A DNA stretch of 45,079 bases from Methanobacterium sp. (lineage in GTDB: Archaea > Methanobacteriota > Methanobacteria > Methanobacteriales > Methanobacteriaceae), in contig PMGM01000015.1 of the NCBI GenBank assembly GCA_003158115.1, positions 1-45,079 on the forward strand, given 5' to 3'. The translations under genes and the position numbers were made by a program. The notes under the pieces were generated by a model. That model had not been told where the DNA came from, made no database searches, and was given only the letters and a program-made list of their open reading frames with translations. Below are positions 30,199-39,696 of the stretch, piece by piece. Each line of letters starts with the position of its first letter. Position 1 is the first letter of the stretch.

Positions 30199-30732
30199 TT
30201 ATTCCTTGCTAACAAGGTATATTCCATCCTGGAACACCCTTGGGTCTCTTCCCTTAATTTTTGTTGCTTGTTCCATGTTGGCCATTGTCTGCCCAACATG
30301 TTCCTTGTTAATTCCGCTGACAATAACTTCGTCACCCTTTATCTGAACTTTAACATCCCCAACTATTTTAGCTGATCTTGGATGTCTTTCACCCAGGAAG
30401 TTCTCGATAGTTATTCTGTTTCCAGCTTTTTTAACGGTCATTGGGAAATGAGCGTAAACAATTTTCATATTATAGGTAAAACCATCGGTTAATCCAATAA
30501 TCATATTATCTATGTGGGATCTGATGGTACCTAACATGGCTTTGTCTTTCTTTTTAGGGAAACGTGCTTCTACAACCACCTTATCATCTTCTACTTTAAC
30601 CATGATGGTTTTGTTGTTGAAGTCCCTTGTTAGCATTCCCTTAGATCCTTTAACAGTCACTTCTTTATCGACCATGACATCTATTCCTTCCGGAATCGGG
30701 ATTTCCTCCCTAAGAATCGTTACTTGAGCCAT
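30199..30732 (-). CDS. rpl6: Large-subunit ribosomal protein L6 (uL6)
   Basis: The protein has 177 residues, two tandem L6 folds near the sarcin-ricin loop. It reads EIPIPEGIDVMVDKEVTVKG at the start and DGFTYNMKIVYAHFPM in the hinge. The second fold has RITIENFLGERHPRSAKIVGDV. It lies 9 nt after S8 and carries its own GGTGA-like site. Confidence 0.95.
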   Translation of the reverse strand: MAQVTILREEIPIPEGIDVMVDKEVTVKGSKGMLTRDFNNKTIMVKVEDDKVVVEARFPKKKDKAMLGTIRSHIDNMIIGLTDGFTYNMKIVYAHFPMTVKKAGNRITIENFLGERHPRSAKIVGDVKVQIKGDEVIVSGINKEHVGQTMANMEQATKIKGRDPRVFQDGIYLVSKE

Positions 30733-30741
30733 TTTATCACC

Positions 30742-31134
30742 TTAGTAAACATATACAAGTAATCTACCGCCAATACCTTTTTCTTTGGCTTCCCTGTGAG
30801 TCATAATGCCCTCGGGGGTTGTTAATATAATGGTACCAAAGTTTTTGGATGGTAGAAACCTCTTTTCAAATTTTTCAAATTCATCTTTTTTAACGGCGTG
30901 TCTTGGCTTTATTACACCGCATTTGTTTATATTTCCTTCTAATTCGACCATGAACTGTCCTGCTTTGTCATCGTCAACGAATTCAAATTCACCGATATAT
31001 CCTTCAGTCTGCATTGTCCTTAAAACATGACCAATCATTTTTGATGCAGGTGAGATTTTACATCTACTATTTCCCTGCAACTCATTGTTTCTCATGTTTG
31101 TAAGAGCATCTGCGAGAGGATCCATAAGAGTCAA
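30742..31134 (-). CDS. rps8: Small-subunit ribosomal protein S8 (uS8)
   Basis: The protein has 130 residues. It reads LMDPLADALTNMRNNELQG at the start and ends LTTPEGIMTHREAKEKGIGG with LLVYVY. I place the start at TTG 31134, 5 nt after AGAGGTG; a GTG at 31143 overlaps that site and the ATG at 31125 is 17 nt away. The conserved archaeal N-terminus (MTLMDPL) fits the TTG. S8 binds the 16S central domain. Confidence 0.9.
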   Translation of the reverse strand: MTLMDPLADALTNMRNNELQGNSRCKISPASKMIGHVLRTMQTEGYIGEFEFVDDDKAGQFMVELEGNINKCGVIKPRHAVKKDEFEKFEKRFLPSKNFGTIILTTPEGIMTHREAKEKGIGGRLLVYVY

Positions 31135-31146
31135 ACTATACACCTC

Positions 31147-31290
31147 TTAGTTATATTTTTTAAATCCAATTCTAGCTGCAAGTTCTCTGAAGCATTGTCT
31201 GCACAACATAAGATTGTATCTTCTAACTAAAGCCGAATGATCATTACATCTGCTGCATTTCCTTGAAGCTTTTCCGTATTTTCTTGGCAA
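31147..31290 (-). CDS. rps14: Small-subunit ribosomal protein S14 (uS14), zinc-binding type
   Basis: A TTG-started frame of 47 codons, PRKYGKASRKCSRCNDHSAL then MLCRQCFRELAARIGFKKYN, fits archaeal S14. Two CxxC pairs (12/15 and 30/33) bind zinc. The TTG at 31290 follows AGGTGATAAA. It sits between L5 and S8, exactly where S14 belongs in the spc-like order, with short spacers on both sides (12 and 8 nt). Confidence 0.93.
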   Translation of the reverse strand: MPRKYGKASRKCSRCNDHSALVRRYNLMLCRQCFRELAARIGFKKYN

Positions 31291-31298
31291 TTTATCAC

Positions 31299-31805
31299 CT
31301 ATTCTATCTCAACATGGAATTCTTGTTTCATGAATTCCATTGTTTCTTCCTTCGTGACCTGGTGTTTATTTGGAATTTTTTGATGCTGGATTTTCCTTCT
31401 TTTAATCCTGTAACCTGGTTTTTCAAAGGTTACTGCAACATTCATTCCAAATATACCTATATCCGGATCGTAACGCATTCCTGGAATATCAATGTGTTCT
31501 TCTATACCGAATGACACATTGCCCTGCATATCAAATTGGCTGGCTTTTAATCTATTTCCAATACCATCTAGAACCATTTTAACAGCTTTTTCTGCTTTTT
31601 CATGTCTAAGTGTTACTTTACATGCTATTGGCTGTCCCCTTCTGATTCCAAATTCAGGGTTGGTAACTTTACTGATGGTTCTTACTGGTTTTTGACCGGT
31701 AATATTTACGATTAAATTCTCAGCTCTTGCAAGTCTTTCTCCACTTTCACCGACACCAATGTTCACGGTTGCCTTTGCTATTTTCACGCCTTCCATCTGG
31801 TTCAT
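31299..31805 (-). CDS. rpl5: Large-subunit ribosomal protein L5 (uL5)
   Basis: The protein has 168 residues and binds 5S rRNA and the P-site tRNA. It reads [31 protein letters not shown], the core [13 protein letters not shown] and [19 protein letters not shown]. Its ATG follows the S4e stop with no spacer. An internal ATG three codons in is possible. Confidence 0.95.
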   Translation of the reverse strand: MNQMEGVKIAKATVNIGVGESGERLARAENLIVNITGQKPVRTISKVTNPEFGIRRGQPIACKVTLRHEKAEKAVKMVLDGIGNRLKASQFDMQGNVSFGIEEHIDIPGMRYDPDIGIFGMNVAVTFEKPGYRIKRRKIQHQKIPNKHQVTKEETMEFMKQEFHVEIE

Positions 31806-32531
31806 TTATTTGCCCCCAGGTAGTGAAATAACTGGCTCATCTTTTCCTAGAACAAAAACGTAGTCAGCAAGTGTTAGGAATGTTCCATCGTCTGTCTCAA
31901 TCTCAACGGTGTTGGGTTTGGATGACCTGGTTATGTTAATTTCTTTAACTTTACCAAGTTCTCCTATGTGTTTACCACCGGTTATGAGTCCGACTGTACC
32001 ACTTTCGAATTTTATGTGATCGGTAACTGTTTGATCTGGTATTTCCACAACAATAACATCTCCAGAGCTGTATTCTTTATCAACTATGGAGTTTCTTCCA
32101 TCGTGAAGATTGAGTTGTGTTTTTCCACCTTTTATGGTGGTTTTATCTGTGATCATACAGAGTTTAAATTCTGCATTTTTCTTAGCTATAGGATGTAAAA
32201 CAAGCCTACCCTTGTGGTCTGGAAGTACTCTGTAAACCTTTTCAGATTTTGGTAATTCTATAACATCCATGAATCCCACTGGAAACTTGTAATCCTTTCT
32301 TTCACGGCCGTCCACAAGGATATCACCGTTGTTGATGATTATCTTTGCTTCCCTTGCATTATCTGCAACCTTGAGGATATCCCTTACAACTATAAGGAGT
32401 GGTAAGGAATCATCTATAGCGTGTGGGCCTGCACTTGGTTTTACAGTCCATTTATCCTCTTTAGGGTGAATGGGCCAGTGCACTGGTGATTTGAATCGTT
32501 TAAGATGTTTTCTTGATCCCATGTTTGCCAT
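31806..32531 (-). CDS. rps4e: Small-subunit ribosomal protein S4e (eS4)
   Basis: The protein has 241 residues and is archaeal/eukaryal-specific. It has the N-terminal [20 protein letters not shown], an S4-like RNA-binding region and a KOW-type C-terminus ([15 protein letters not shown]). It lies between L24 and L5 in the archaeal order. GGGAGGG before the ATG at 32531 supports that start. Confidence 0.95.
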   Translation of the reverse strand: MANMGSRKHLKRFKSPVHWPIHPKEDKWTVKPSAGPHAIDDSLPLLIVVRDILKVADNAREAKIIINNGDILVDGRERKDYKFPVGFMDVIELPKSEKVYRVLPDHKGRLVLHPIAKKNAEFKLCMITDKTTIKGGKTQLNLHDGRNSIVDKEYSSGDVIVVEIPDQTVTDHIKFESGTVGLITGGKHIGELGKVKEINITRSSKPNTVEIETDDGTFLTLADYVFVLGKDEPVISLPGGK

Positions 32532-32532
32532 A

Positions 32533-32886
32533 TTATCCCTCCCTCTCTAGTATATCATTTCTTTCATCGTCTTCTAATTCGAGTTCTAATATCATTACAT
32601 TTGATGGATGAACAGGATGAAAAACCTTATTTCCATCAGGTTTCTGTACAGACATACCATCGATCATGACACGATAATTTTTAAGGTCCACTTTTTCGAT
32701 TTTACCTTCGTGGTCCTTGAAATCTCCACGCATAACCTTAATTGTGTCACCCTTTTTCACAGGAAGAGATCTTCTATGGTACTCTTCCCTGAGTTCTTCA
32801 CTCAGTAATACGCTCATTAATTTGTGGCGTATGTGTAATGGTGCCTTATGAATATATTTCCTCTGTTTTCTTGGCTGTGTTGACAT
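32533..32886 (-). CDS. rpl24: Large-subunit ribosomal protein L24 (uL24)
   Basis: The protein has 117 residues. It reads [20 protein letters not shown], then the KOW motif [22 protein letters not shown] (written over ~45-66). It is an early 50S assembly protein. I use ATG 32886; a GTG at 32895 falls within the ribosome binding site. Confidence 0.93.
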   Translation of the reverse strand: MSTQPRKQRKYIHKAPLHIRHKLMSVLLSEELREEYHRRSLPVKKGDTIKVMRGDFKDHEGKIEKVDLKNYRVMIDGMSVQKPDGNKVFHPVHPSNVMILELELEDDERNDILEREG

Positions 32887-32905
32887 ATATTTCACCTATT
32901 TAAAT

Positions 32906-33304
32906 TTAAACTATTATACTGGCAGCACTTCCAATAGCAGGCCATCTGTCAGCTGCTTCTTTGGCTATAGGTCCTCTTATTTCTGAACCTTTAAGCACAC
33001 CCTCAGGACTTACTATTACTGCGGCGTTATCATCAAATTTGATCCTTAATCCGTCAGGCCTTTTAAATTCTTTTTTCTGCCTGACTACAACTGCGGTTGT
33101 GACCTCTTTTCGCATATCAACGCTACCTTTTTTAACAGAGATAACGATCATGTCACCGACACCTGCAGGTGCTAACCTTCTTCTAACACCCTTGTAACCT
33201 TTGACAGCTATGATTTCAACTTCCCTTGCACCGGTATTATCGATACATTGGAGTCTTGCACCTATTGGGAGTGCTTTTGTAACGTTGGAGGTAATTGCCT
33301 TCAT
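32906..33304 (-). CDS. rpl14: Large-subunit ribosomal protein L14 (uL14)
   Basis: The protein has 132 residues. It reads [53 protein letters not shown] and [19 protein letters not shown], all standard L14 features near the A-site factor-binding region. It starts 1 nt after the S17 stop. Confidence 0.96.
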   Translation of the reverse strand: MKAITSNVTKALPIGARLQCIDNTGAREVEIIAVKGYKGVRRRLAPAGVGDMIVISVKKGSVDMRKEVTTAVVVRQKKEFKRPDGLRIKFDDNAAVIVSPEGVLKGSEIRGPIAKEAADRWPAIGSAASIIV

Positions 33305-33305
33305 A

Positions 33306-33626
33306 TTACTCTTCTCCCTTAACTTCTACAAGTACAAAATGTTTGGTTTTACTTAAAGCTCTGCATTCTGCAATTTTTACAGAGTCTCCAATTTTAACAT
33401 CTAAACAGTCGGGTTTGTGAGCGCTTATCTTTGATTTTCGCTTTTCATACCTTTCGTACTTACTAATGAATTTATAATAACTCCTTTCTACTGTAATGGT
33501 CCTTTCTGCCTTATCACTAGTAACGATTCCTTCAAGAATTTGACCCCTCACAGGGAGGGTTCCATGAAATGGGCAGTTGGGATCTTCACATTCTACTTTT
33601 GGTTCTTTAACATCGATACCAACCAT
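33306..33626 (-). CDS. rps17: Small-subunit ribosomal protein S17 (uS17)
   Basis: The protein has 106 residues. It has an archaeal N-terminal extension with [21 protein letters not shown] split over 13-33, then the OB-fold ([21 protein letters not shown] over 37-57; [20 protein letters not shown] over 70-89). It binds 16S helix 11. The gap to Rnp1 is 108 nt and holds nothing else recognisable. Confidence 0.94.
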   Translation of the reverse strand: MVGIDVKEPKVECEDPNCPFHGTLPVRGQILEGIVTSDKAERTITVERSYYKFISKYERYEKRKSKISAHKPDCLDVKIGDSVKIAECRALSKTKHFVLVEVKGEE

Positions 33627-33734
33627 TTTATCACCTAATATGTCCTTTTATTTTATAATATAATTTAAAATTATATTGAATTTTTTTTATGGTATGTGCT
33701 GTGAGTTTGTTATACAAGTTGATTGTATACCTCA

Positions 33735-34016
33735 TCAGTACTTTCTGAATTTCTTTTTAATCCTGTCTTCGGGTCGAGCAACGATAATCCTGCCGTCGAC
33801 TTCAACAACTACATTACTTGGCAGTGTGAAGCGGAAGGTTGCAACGTTTTTTGGAATGATTTTTTCACATCCCTCAACATCCTCCACCTTGATGGTGTTC
33901 TTTGTTTCGTCTACAACTTCTCCCTTGATCCCTGTGAAACCTTTATGCGAACTTTTTACAACTTCGACTTCCAGTCCCACAAATTCATGCCGGAATATGT
34001 TTTGTGGAGTGATCAT
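33735..34016 (-). CDS. rnp1: Ribonuclease P protein component 1 (Rnp1/Rpp29/Pop4)
   Basis: The protein has 93 residues from the chosen ATG and is a subunit of archaeal RNase P, which trims tRNA 5' ends. It reads MITPQNIFRHEFVGLEVEV, GIKGEVVDETKNTIKVED and PEDRIKKKFRKY. The ATG at 34016 follows a well spaced GGTGG; a longer frame reaches 34055. It lies between a SUI1-like gene and S17, its usual archaeal place. Confidence 0.92.
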   Translation of the reverse strand: MITPQNIFRHEFVGLEVEVVKSSHKGFTGIKGEVVDETKNTIKVEDVEGCEKIIPKNVATFRFTLPSNVVVEVDGRIIVARPEDRIKKKFRKY

Positions 34017-34079
34017 TGTTCCACCGATAAAGATCCTATGGATGGTGACGTACAAAAGACATGGAAAAATTCCATGTTT

Positions 34080-34418
34080 TTATCTACGTCTTTTCCTTCC
34101 TCTATCTTCCCTATCTTTAATTTCGATGGTGTCTGAAGAAAAGCCCATGTTAGCTAGAACTTCTTTGACCCTTCTTTTATGGTCACCTTGAAGTTCTATC
34201 TGACCTTTTTTGGCTGTTCCTCCACAGGCACATTTCGCCTTAAGTTCCTTTGTTAATTCTTTAATATCAATATCGTGCTCATCTATACCTTCAACGATGG
34301 TCATAAGTTTTCCGAATCTTCTTCTAACTGTATAGACCTTAACCTTTTGGATTTCTCTGGCTATCTCCTCGCAGACGCAAAGTTCTTCAGGAAGACCGCA
34401 TATCTCACAGACTTTCAT
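34080..34418 (-). CDS. SUI1/YciH-family translation initiation factor (aIF1-like)
   Basis: The protein has 112 residues and is archaeal homologue of eIF1. An N-terminal zinc-knuckle-like [13 protein letters not shown] is followed by the SUI1 core: [35 protein letters not shown]. The C-terminus is basic (EDRGRKRRR). It monitors start-codon choice on the 30S. It is 5 nt after L29. Confidence 0.92.
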   Translation of the reverse strand: MKVCEICGLPEELCVCEEIAREIQKVKVYTVRRRFGKLMTIVEGIDEHDIDIKELTKELKAKCACGGTAKKGQIELQGDHKRRVKEVLANMGFSSDTIEIKDREDRGRKRRR

Positions 34419-34423
34419 CGATT

Positions 34424-34630
34424 TTATTTCTCCTGCTGTTTTTCGTTCATTATGGTAAGGACACGTGCGATCGTCCGTTTGAGTTCCTTAATTTTTCCTG
34501 GATTTTCATAAACACCGGCAGCTGCACTTTTTGAGATGTTTTTTGCATGCTCTGCCCTGAGTTCATCCAGTTTTTTCTGGATATCATCCATCTCCATTAC
34601 CCGTATTTCCTTGCTTCTTAATATTACCAT
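34424..34630 (-). CDS. rpl29: Large-subunit ribosomal protein L29 (uL29)
   Basis: The protein has 68 residues, a helical hairpin. It reads [22 protein letters not shown], then [22 protein letters not shown]. It sits at the exit tunnel near the SRP site. It is preceded by an AGGATG-like site and lies 42 nt after S3. Confidence 0.93.
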   Translation of the reverse strand: MVILRSKEIRVMEMDDIQKKLDELRAEHAKNISKSAAAGVYENPGKIKELKRTIARVLTIMNEKQQEK

Positions 34631-34672
34631 TTCTCTAACATCCTTTTATAATTTGTGATAGATTCACACAGA

Positions 34673-35683
34673 TTATATTTTATCTGATTTATCGGCTATT
34701 TCTGTGGTTTCTTCTGGTTCTGGAGTTTCCTGAACTTCAGCTTCATCCACTTTTTTGGGTTTACTATCCTCTTCTACTGGAGCTTCTTCAGTTTTTTCAG
34801 ATTCTGCTTCTTCCTTTTCAGGTTCTTCAGATTCTTCTATTGTTGTTTCTTCAGTGGTTTCCGGTTCTGTTTCAACTTCTTCAGGTTCTTCAGATGTTTC
34901 TTCTACAACCTCTTCAGGTTCTTCAGATGTTTCTTCAGCTTCCTCAATAACTTCTTCAAGGATGTCTGCATCAGCTGCTTCTTCGGCTGCTTCTTCAACA
35001 ATATCTTCTACAACACTTTCAACAGTTTCAACTTTTTCTGGTGCTGATGCTACTTCTAAAATATCTTCCTCAACAACAGGTTTTTCAATTTCAATCTTTA
35101 AAATGTCAACCTTATCTGGTAAAACCACATCTGGTGGCATAATTCTGACGTTAATTCCGAGAACACCCGGTTTTAGCTGTACTGTAGCGAAACCCTGTCT
35201 AACAAATCTGGTTGCAGGTTCTCCACATTTTTTAATGTAACCGTCTGAAAATTTAGCAACTGCAGATCTTGAACCCCTTATCTTTCCAGAGATGGTTACT
35301 TCAACACCCTGGGCTCCTGCACCCATGATTCTACGTAGTGCAGTGTAAGCAACTCTCCTGAAATGCATTCCCCTCTGGAGCATGGCAGCTATTTTATGTG
35401 CCATTATCTTTGGGTTAAGCTCAGGTATTTCGACCTCTTTAACCTCAACTTGAGGATTTTCGAGACCGTAACTAGTTTTAAGGCTTTGGGTTATACTTCG
35501 AACAGTTTTTCCACCTCTACCTATAACCATACCTGGTCTTTCAGCGTAAACAACAACCATAGTTCCGAGAGGTGTTATTTGAATCTCCATTCCACCATAG
35601 CCTGCTCTTTCAAGCTCGCTTTCAAGGTATTCGTCGATTCTTGTTCTTTTTAGTCCTTCTGTTACGAAATCCTTTTCAATCAT
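34673..35683 (-). CDS. rps3: Small-subunit ribosomal protein S3 (uS3) with long acidic C-terminal tail
   Basis: The protein has 336 residues. Residues ~1-200 are ordinary archaeal S3: a KH domain with MVIGRGGKTVRSIT, then VEVTISGKIRGSRSAVAKF and GINVRIMPPDVVLPDKV. Beyond ~205 comes a ~130-residue, highly acidic tail rich in Glu/Pro/Thr/Ser, with repeated TSEEPEEV units and a terminal SDKI. The coding DNA there contains a near tandem copy (34879-34904 and 34911-34936). The tail has no globular features and is probably disordered. S3 guards the mRNA entry channel; the tail's purpose is unknown. It is 5 nt after L22. Confidence 0.93.
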   Translation of the reverse strand: MIEKDFVTEGLKRTRIDEYLESELERAGYGGMEIQITPLGTMVVVYAERPGMVIGRGGKTVRSITQSLKTSYGLENPQVEVKEVEIPELNPKIMAHKIAAMLQRGMHFRRVAYTALRRIMGAGAQGVEVTISGKIRGSRSAVAKFSDGYIKKCGEPATRFVRQGFATVQLKPGVLGINVRIMPPDVVLPDKVDILKIEIEKPVVEEDILEVASAPEKVETVESVVEDIVEEAAEEAADADILEEVIEEAEETSEEPEEVVEETSEEPEEVETEPETTEETTIEESEEPEKEEAESEKTEEAPVEEDSKPKKVDEAEVQETPEPEETTEIADKSDKI

Positions 35684-35688
35684 TGGAT

Positions 35689-36150
<462 letters not shown>

Positions 36151-36162
36151 TGTAATAACTCC

Positions 36163-36576
36163 TTATTTAAGCGGTACGAACATGGATGATCTTGTTGCGC
36201 CCATACCCGGATCTCCGTGCTGAACTCTCTGCCTAGTGATTGAAAATTCACCGAAGTAACATCCAATCATTTCTGGCTGGATAACCACGTTGATAAATTC
36301 TTTTCCACTGTAAATTCCAAAGGTCATTCCAACCATTTCAGGAAGCACAATCATGTCCCTGCAATGAGTTTTAATAATCTGAGGTCTTCCATCCTGTCTA
36401 GGTCCTTCTTTTTTAATCTTCCTTATTTTCTCGAGAACCTTCTTTTGCCTAGGCAAAAATCCTCGTTTAAGGGATCTTCTCTGCCTTGATGGTAATAGTT
36501 GTATAACATTGTCCAAAGGCATGTCCTGCAGTTCTTCCAATGTGTAACCGCGATAATTGAATACTTTTCTTGCCAA
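36163..36576 (-). CDS. rps19: Small-subunit ribosomal protein S19 (uS19)
   Basis: The protein has 137 residues, longer than bacterial S19 as expected for archaea. It reads [40 protein letters not shown] and [21 protein letters not shown]. It is placed in the 30S head. It lies 63 nt after L2. Confidence 0.95.
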   Translation of the reverse strand: MARKVFNYRGYTLEELQDMPLDNVIQLLPSRQRRSLKRGFLPRQKKVLEKIRKIKKEGPRQDGRPQIIKTHCRDMIVLPEMVGMTFGIYSGKEFINVVIQPEMIGCYFGEFSITRQRVQHGDPGMGATRSSMFVPLK

Positions 36577-36639
36577 TTAGTCTCCTCCTAATCCGTTTAT
36601 ATCCGTTTATTTATAATATTTAAAAAATATTTGAGGTAT

Positions 36640-37365
36640 TTATCTCCTTCTACCAGTTCTGCTAGCTGCTATTGAACCAACCTTTCTTCCTGGTGGTGCG
36701 TGTCTTGAGATGGTTGTAGGTTTACCAGGATGCTGCCTGTTTCCTCCACCGTGTGGATGGTCAACTGCGTTCATTGCAACTCCTCTAACACTAACATTCT
36801 TCTTACCCTTGGCTTTAAGGGCATGATACCTGTTTCCTGCTTTCAGGAATGGTTTCTCCTTTCTTCCTCCACCTGCAACTACACCTACGGTGGCTCTACA
36901 GCGAGGGTTGAATGCCTTTAATTCACCTGATGGTAATTCAACAATTGCTTTACCAACATCGTGTGTTATTAAAGAAGCGTAAGTTCCTGATGATCTGACG
37001 AATCTTCCGCCATCACCTGGATGTTTTTCTAAGTTGTAAAGTGGTGTACCTTCAGGAATTTCTGCAAGGGGTAATGAATTACCAGGGGTGATTGGTGCTG
37101 AAATACCACATGCAACCTCATCACCAATTTGTATTCCTTCAGGTGCTAAAATAAGACTTTTTTCATCATTTTCAAATTTTACTAATGCCACAGGGGCTGT
37201 CCTACCTGGGTCGTGTATAATATCTTTTACAGTACCCTTCAGGCATCCTTCCTTCTCTAGATCATCGTATGATCTGTAGGCAATTTTTCCCCTGAATCGG
37301 TGTGATGCACTCTTGTAAGTAGGAGTTCCTCTTCCTCTTCTCTGGATTATTAATCGTTTTCCCAT
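36640..37365 (-). CDS. rpl2: Large-subunit ribosomal protein L2 (uL2)
   Basis: The protein has 241 residues, needed for subunit joining and near the peptidyl-transferase centre. It has the conserved [20 protein letters not shown] over ~192-211 with the critical histidine, then [20 protein letters not shown]. The N-terminus starts [18 protein letters not shown]. It is 76 nt after L23. Confidence 0.96.
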   Translation of the reverse strand: MGKRLIIQRRGRGTPTYKSASHRFRGKIAYRSYDDLEKEGCLKGTVKDIIHDPGRTAPVALVKFENDEKSLILAPEGIQIGDEVACGISAPITPGNSLPLAEIPEGTPLYNLEKHPGDGGRFVRSSGTYASLITHDVGKAIVELPSGELKAFNPRCRATVGVVAGGGRKEKPFLKAGNRYHALKAKGKKNVSVRGVAMNAVDHPHGGGNRQHPGKPTTISRHAPPGRKVGSIAASRTGRRR

Positions 37366-37441
37366 TTTATTTCCTCCGTTGGGGTGTTAAGTGTCCGTTA
37401 ATCGGATTTAACATGATATTGGTATGATAATAATAATACCC

Positions 37442-37699
37442 TTAGAATACTCCCATTTTAACTGCTATATCCTCTGCACTGTGTTCAGCGGCGAGTTTAA
37501 TATAAGCGAGTTTTTGACCCTTTAATATTTGGGTGTTAACCCTTTCAACTTTAACTGCGTAAAGATCCTCAAATGCGGTCTTTATCAGTGGTTTGTCGGC
37601 AGTTCTACGAACTACAAAGGTTAATTCATTCTTTTGATCAATTGAATTCATACTCTTTTCTGTTAGATGTGGTTTTAATATTACTGCGTAAGGATCCAT
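37442..37699 (-). CDS. rpl23: Large-subunit ribosomal protein L23 (uL23)
   Basis: The protein has 85 residues. It reads DPYAVILKPHLTEKSMNSID, ELTFVVRRTADKPLIKTAFE, and the loop VKVERVNTQ, with a short archaeal C-terminus. It docks SRP and chaperones at the tunnel exit. I use ATG 37699, 8 nt from AGGTAG; a GTG at 37705 is too close to it. Confidence 0.93.
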   Translation of the reverse strand: MDPYAVILKPHLTEKSMNSIDQKNELTFVVRRTADKPLIKTAFEDLYAVKVERVNTQILKGQKLAYIKLAAEHSAEDIAVKMGVF

Positions 37700-37717
37700 T
37701 TTCACTACCTCTTTTGA

Positions 37718-38500
37718 TTACTTGAAAAGTTCTCCTAACTTTTCAACAGCTGATTTTGTGTAAATAGTGAGTCTACCAGGATGAGTACCAGGAGCTAGTA
37801 GTTCTGCGTTGAGGTTGTTTACAACAACTACATCTACACCAGCATGGTTTCTTGCACCGAGGCTTATACCCTTATCCTCTCCAACAACCACTAGGGGACC
37901 TTTAGGAGTCTTGTATTTCCTACCCCTCATTTTACCTCTTCCAGCTCTTATTGTTCGACCTGTTTTAGCTCTCGTTACATCATCCATTAAACCTAATTTC
38001 TCGAATATTTCACGAGTATCTTTAGTTCTTTTGATTGCTTCGAGTTCATCACCAACAACAAATGGTATCTGGTCAATATTGGCTATCCTGTGCCCTCTGT
38101 TTTCAACCATTTCCCTGTTTGCAGTTGCTGCAACAGCGGATCTTATTGCGAGTCTTCTTTCTTTTCTGTTGATTTTCTCGTGTATGATCCTCTCTGTTTT
38201 AGGTGGGTGTGCTTTTCTACCGCCAGTTGCCTGTGGTATAAATGCTGCCTTTGAACCTGCAGGGTGTCTTGAACCTTTAACACGTGGAACCATTGCTGCA
38301 CCACGGCCTGAACCGAATGATTTAGCTGTTGTTCTTTTACCTGCTTTTGGGTCTGTTCCCCATGCCTGTATCCTGGCTGTTTGTGATGATATAACCGCCC
38401 TTTTTATGAGGTCGGGTCTGAATACTTCCATGAAAATTTCAGGAAGTTCAATCTCTTCGACGACTTCGCCTTCCAATGAATAAACCTTGATCTTCTCCAT
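37718..38500 (-). CDS. rpl4: Large-subunit ribosomal protein L4 (uL4)
   Basis: The protein has 260 residues, the archaeal/eukaryal L4 length. It has the N-terminal [19 protein letters not shown], the tunnel-lining loop with [20 protein letters not shown] and [16 protein letters not shown], and the C-terminal [21 protein letters not shown]. It is 18 nt after L3. Confidence 0.96.
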   Translation of the reverse strand: MEKIKVYSLEGEVVEEIELPEIFMEVFRPDLIKRAVISSQTARIQAWGTDPKAGKRTTAKSFGSGRGAAMVPRVKGSRHPAGSKAAFIPQATGGRKAHPPKTERIIHEKINRKERRLAIRSAVAATANREMVENRGHRIANIDQIPFVVGDELEAIKRTKDTREIFEKLGLMDDVTRAKTGRTIRAGRGKMRGRKYKTPKGPLVVVGEDKGISLGARNHAGVDVVVVNNLNAELLAPGTHPGRLTIYTKSAVEKLGELFK

Positions 38501-38521
38501 TTAAATCACTCTTTATTAAGT

Positions 38522-39532
38522 TTAAACTCCCTGTTTTGAAGCTGTGCTTATGTATGTAATGTCAGGTGCATCGTTATGTTTTCCTATTGGCCTTACAGCT
38601 TTTCTCATCATAACCAGTCGTTTTGATGGTCCTGGGATAGAGCCTTTTATTACAACGAATCCATTTTTAACAAGACCATATTTAACAAATCCACCCTTAG
38701 GATTTACTTCATCCACCTGGGATGCTTCACCAATTTTAAGGATCTTCTTGTTATATTCAGTTCGTTTATGATATCCCATCTGTCCAGCCATTGCAACTGT
38801 CCACATGGTTCTTGCTGGTGTCCATGGTCCTATTGAACCTACGTGACGACCTTTACTACTTCTTGCTGCTTTACCGTACTGGATTCTGACACCGAACCTT
38901 TTAACAGGCCCTTGGAATCCTTTACCCTTTGTGACGGCTATTGTGTCTATATGTTCACCATCAGAAAATGAGTCAGCAGGGTTGATTTCCTTTCCTAGTA
39001 CAGTTTGTGCAAATTCGAGTTTTTCTTCAATGGATTTGCCGCCTATTCCACATTCAAGTATTTCTGGTTTTTTCTTTGGAACACTTGTGAGTCTTGGTAT
39101 TGTGTGTATAAGCACTCTTATATCCTCAACTTCGTCAAGTTTTTCCTTTAATTCATCTAATTTTGTTGCGGCTTCGTCTTTTTTAGGTAATGTAATCTTC
39201 CTTGCTAGATCTTCGTTAAGACCAGATGCCATGATATCGGTCATTGCCTTTAGTCCACGTGTATCCTTTCTATAGGCACGTATTCCTAGTACAACAACAG
39301 GTGGAGTTTCCACAATAGTTACAGGTGAAGTTACTTCCATTCCCTGAGTTGGCGAGTTCTTTACATTGTCGAGCAGGGTTATATGGGTCATTCCCACTTT
39401 ATATCCCGGAAATCCTAAGAGACAAGTTTCTTCGGTTTCGGGCCAGGATCTTATTTTTGGTGTTTCCTTGGCTGCTCTTTTCCTAGGACTAAATGCAACT
39501 GATCCACTTCTTGGTTGGTGATGTCTACTCAT
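38522..39532 (-). CDS. rpl3: Large-subunit ribosomal protein L3 (uL3)
   Basis: The protein has 336 residues, the archaeal length. It reads RHHQPRSGSVAFSPRKRA and FPGYKVGMTHI. The W-finger region GKGFQGPVKRFGVRIQYGKAA and GQMGYHKRTEYNKKILKIGE approach the peptidyl-transferase centre. The ATG has a strong GGAGGT. It is the first ribosomal gene of the block and probably starts the main transcript, from a TATA-like AAAATATAA near 39574-39583. Confidence 0.96.
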   Translation of the reverse strand: MSRHHQPRSGSVAFSPRKRAAKETPKIRSWPETEETCLLGFPGYKVGMTHITLLDNVKNSPTQGMEVTSPVTIVETPPVVVLGIRAYRKDTRGLKAMTDIMASGLNEDLARKITLPKKDEAATKLDELKEKLDEVEDIRVLIHTIPRLTSVPKKKPEILECGIGGKSIEEKLEFAQTVLGKEINPADSFSDGEHIDTIAVTKGKGFQGPVKRFGVRIQYGKAARSSKGRHVGSIGPWTPARTMWTVAMAGQMGYHKRTEYNKKILKIGEASQVDEVNPKGGFVKYGLVKNGFVVIKGSIPGPSKRLVMMRKAVRPIGKHNDAPDITYISTASKQGV

Positions 39533-39573
39533 AATTTTACCTCCTTAATAAACTAATTTTCCAAATATCAGAG

Positions 39574-39583
39574 TTATATTTTG
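39574..39583 (-). promoter_or_regulatory. Possible TATA box for the L3 ribosomal operon
   Basis: AAAATATAAC on the minus strand lies ~42-51 nt before the L3 ATG. It would leave a short leader containing GGAGGT. The upstream gene ends 115 nt away, so both read-through and a separate promoter are possible. Confidence 0.35.
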
Positions 39584-39592
39584 TAAATCTGG

Positions 39593-39664
39593 TTTAAGAG
39601 CAAGTTAAACGCAGATAAATTTGATTACTGCGTCAATATCGAACGCAGATAAATTTGATTAGCT
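39593..39664. repeat. Decayed repeats copied from the 3' end of the SPOUT gene
   Basis: A 20-nt unit AACGCAGATAAATTTGATTA occurs at 39608-39627 and again identically at 39642-39661. The first copy with its upstream flank (39593-39622) also matches the end of the neighbouring coding region (39707-39736), with a few mismatches. This looks like serial duplication of the gene's tail followed by drift. It lies at the very start of the ribosomal operon. Confidence 0.6.
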
Positions 39665-39696
39665 ACATCTATAGCATTTAAACACAATAATAGTAG

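Noticed and set aside
34755..35240. 161-codon Ser-rich plus-strand ORF
   Set aside because: It is the mirror of the Glu-rich S3 tail (GAA/TTC codons), not a gene.
37809..38483. 224-codon plus-strand ORF
   Set aside because: It is fully antisense to L4, and its low-complexity Ser/Leu composition is typical of a shadow frame.
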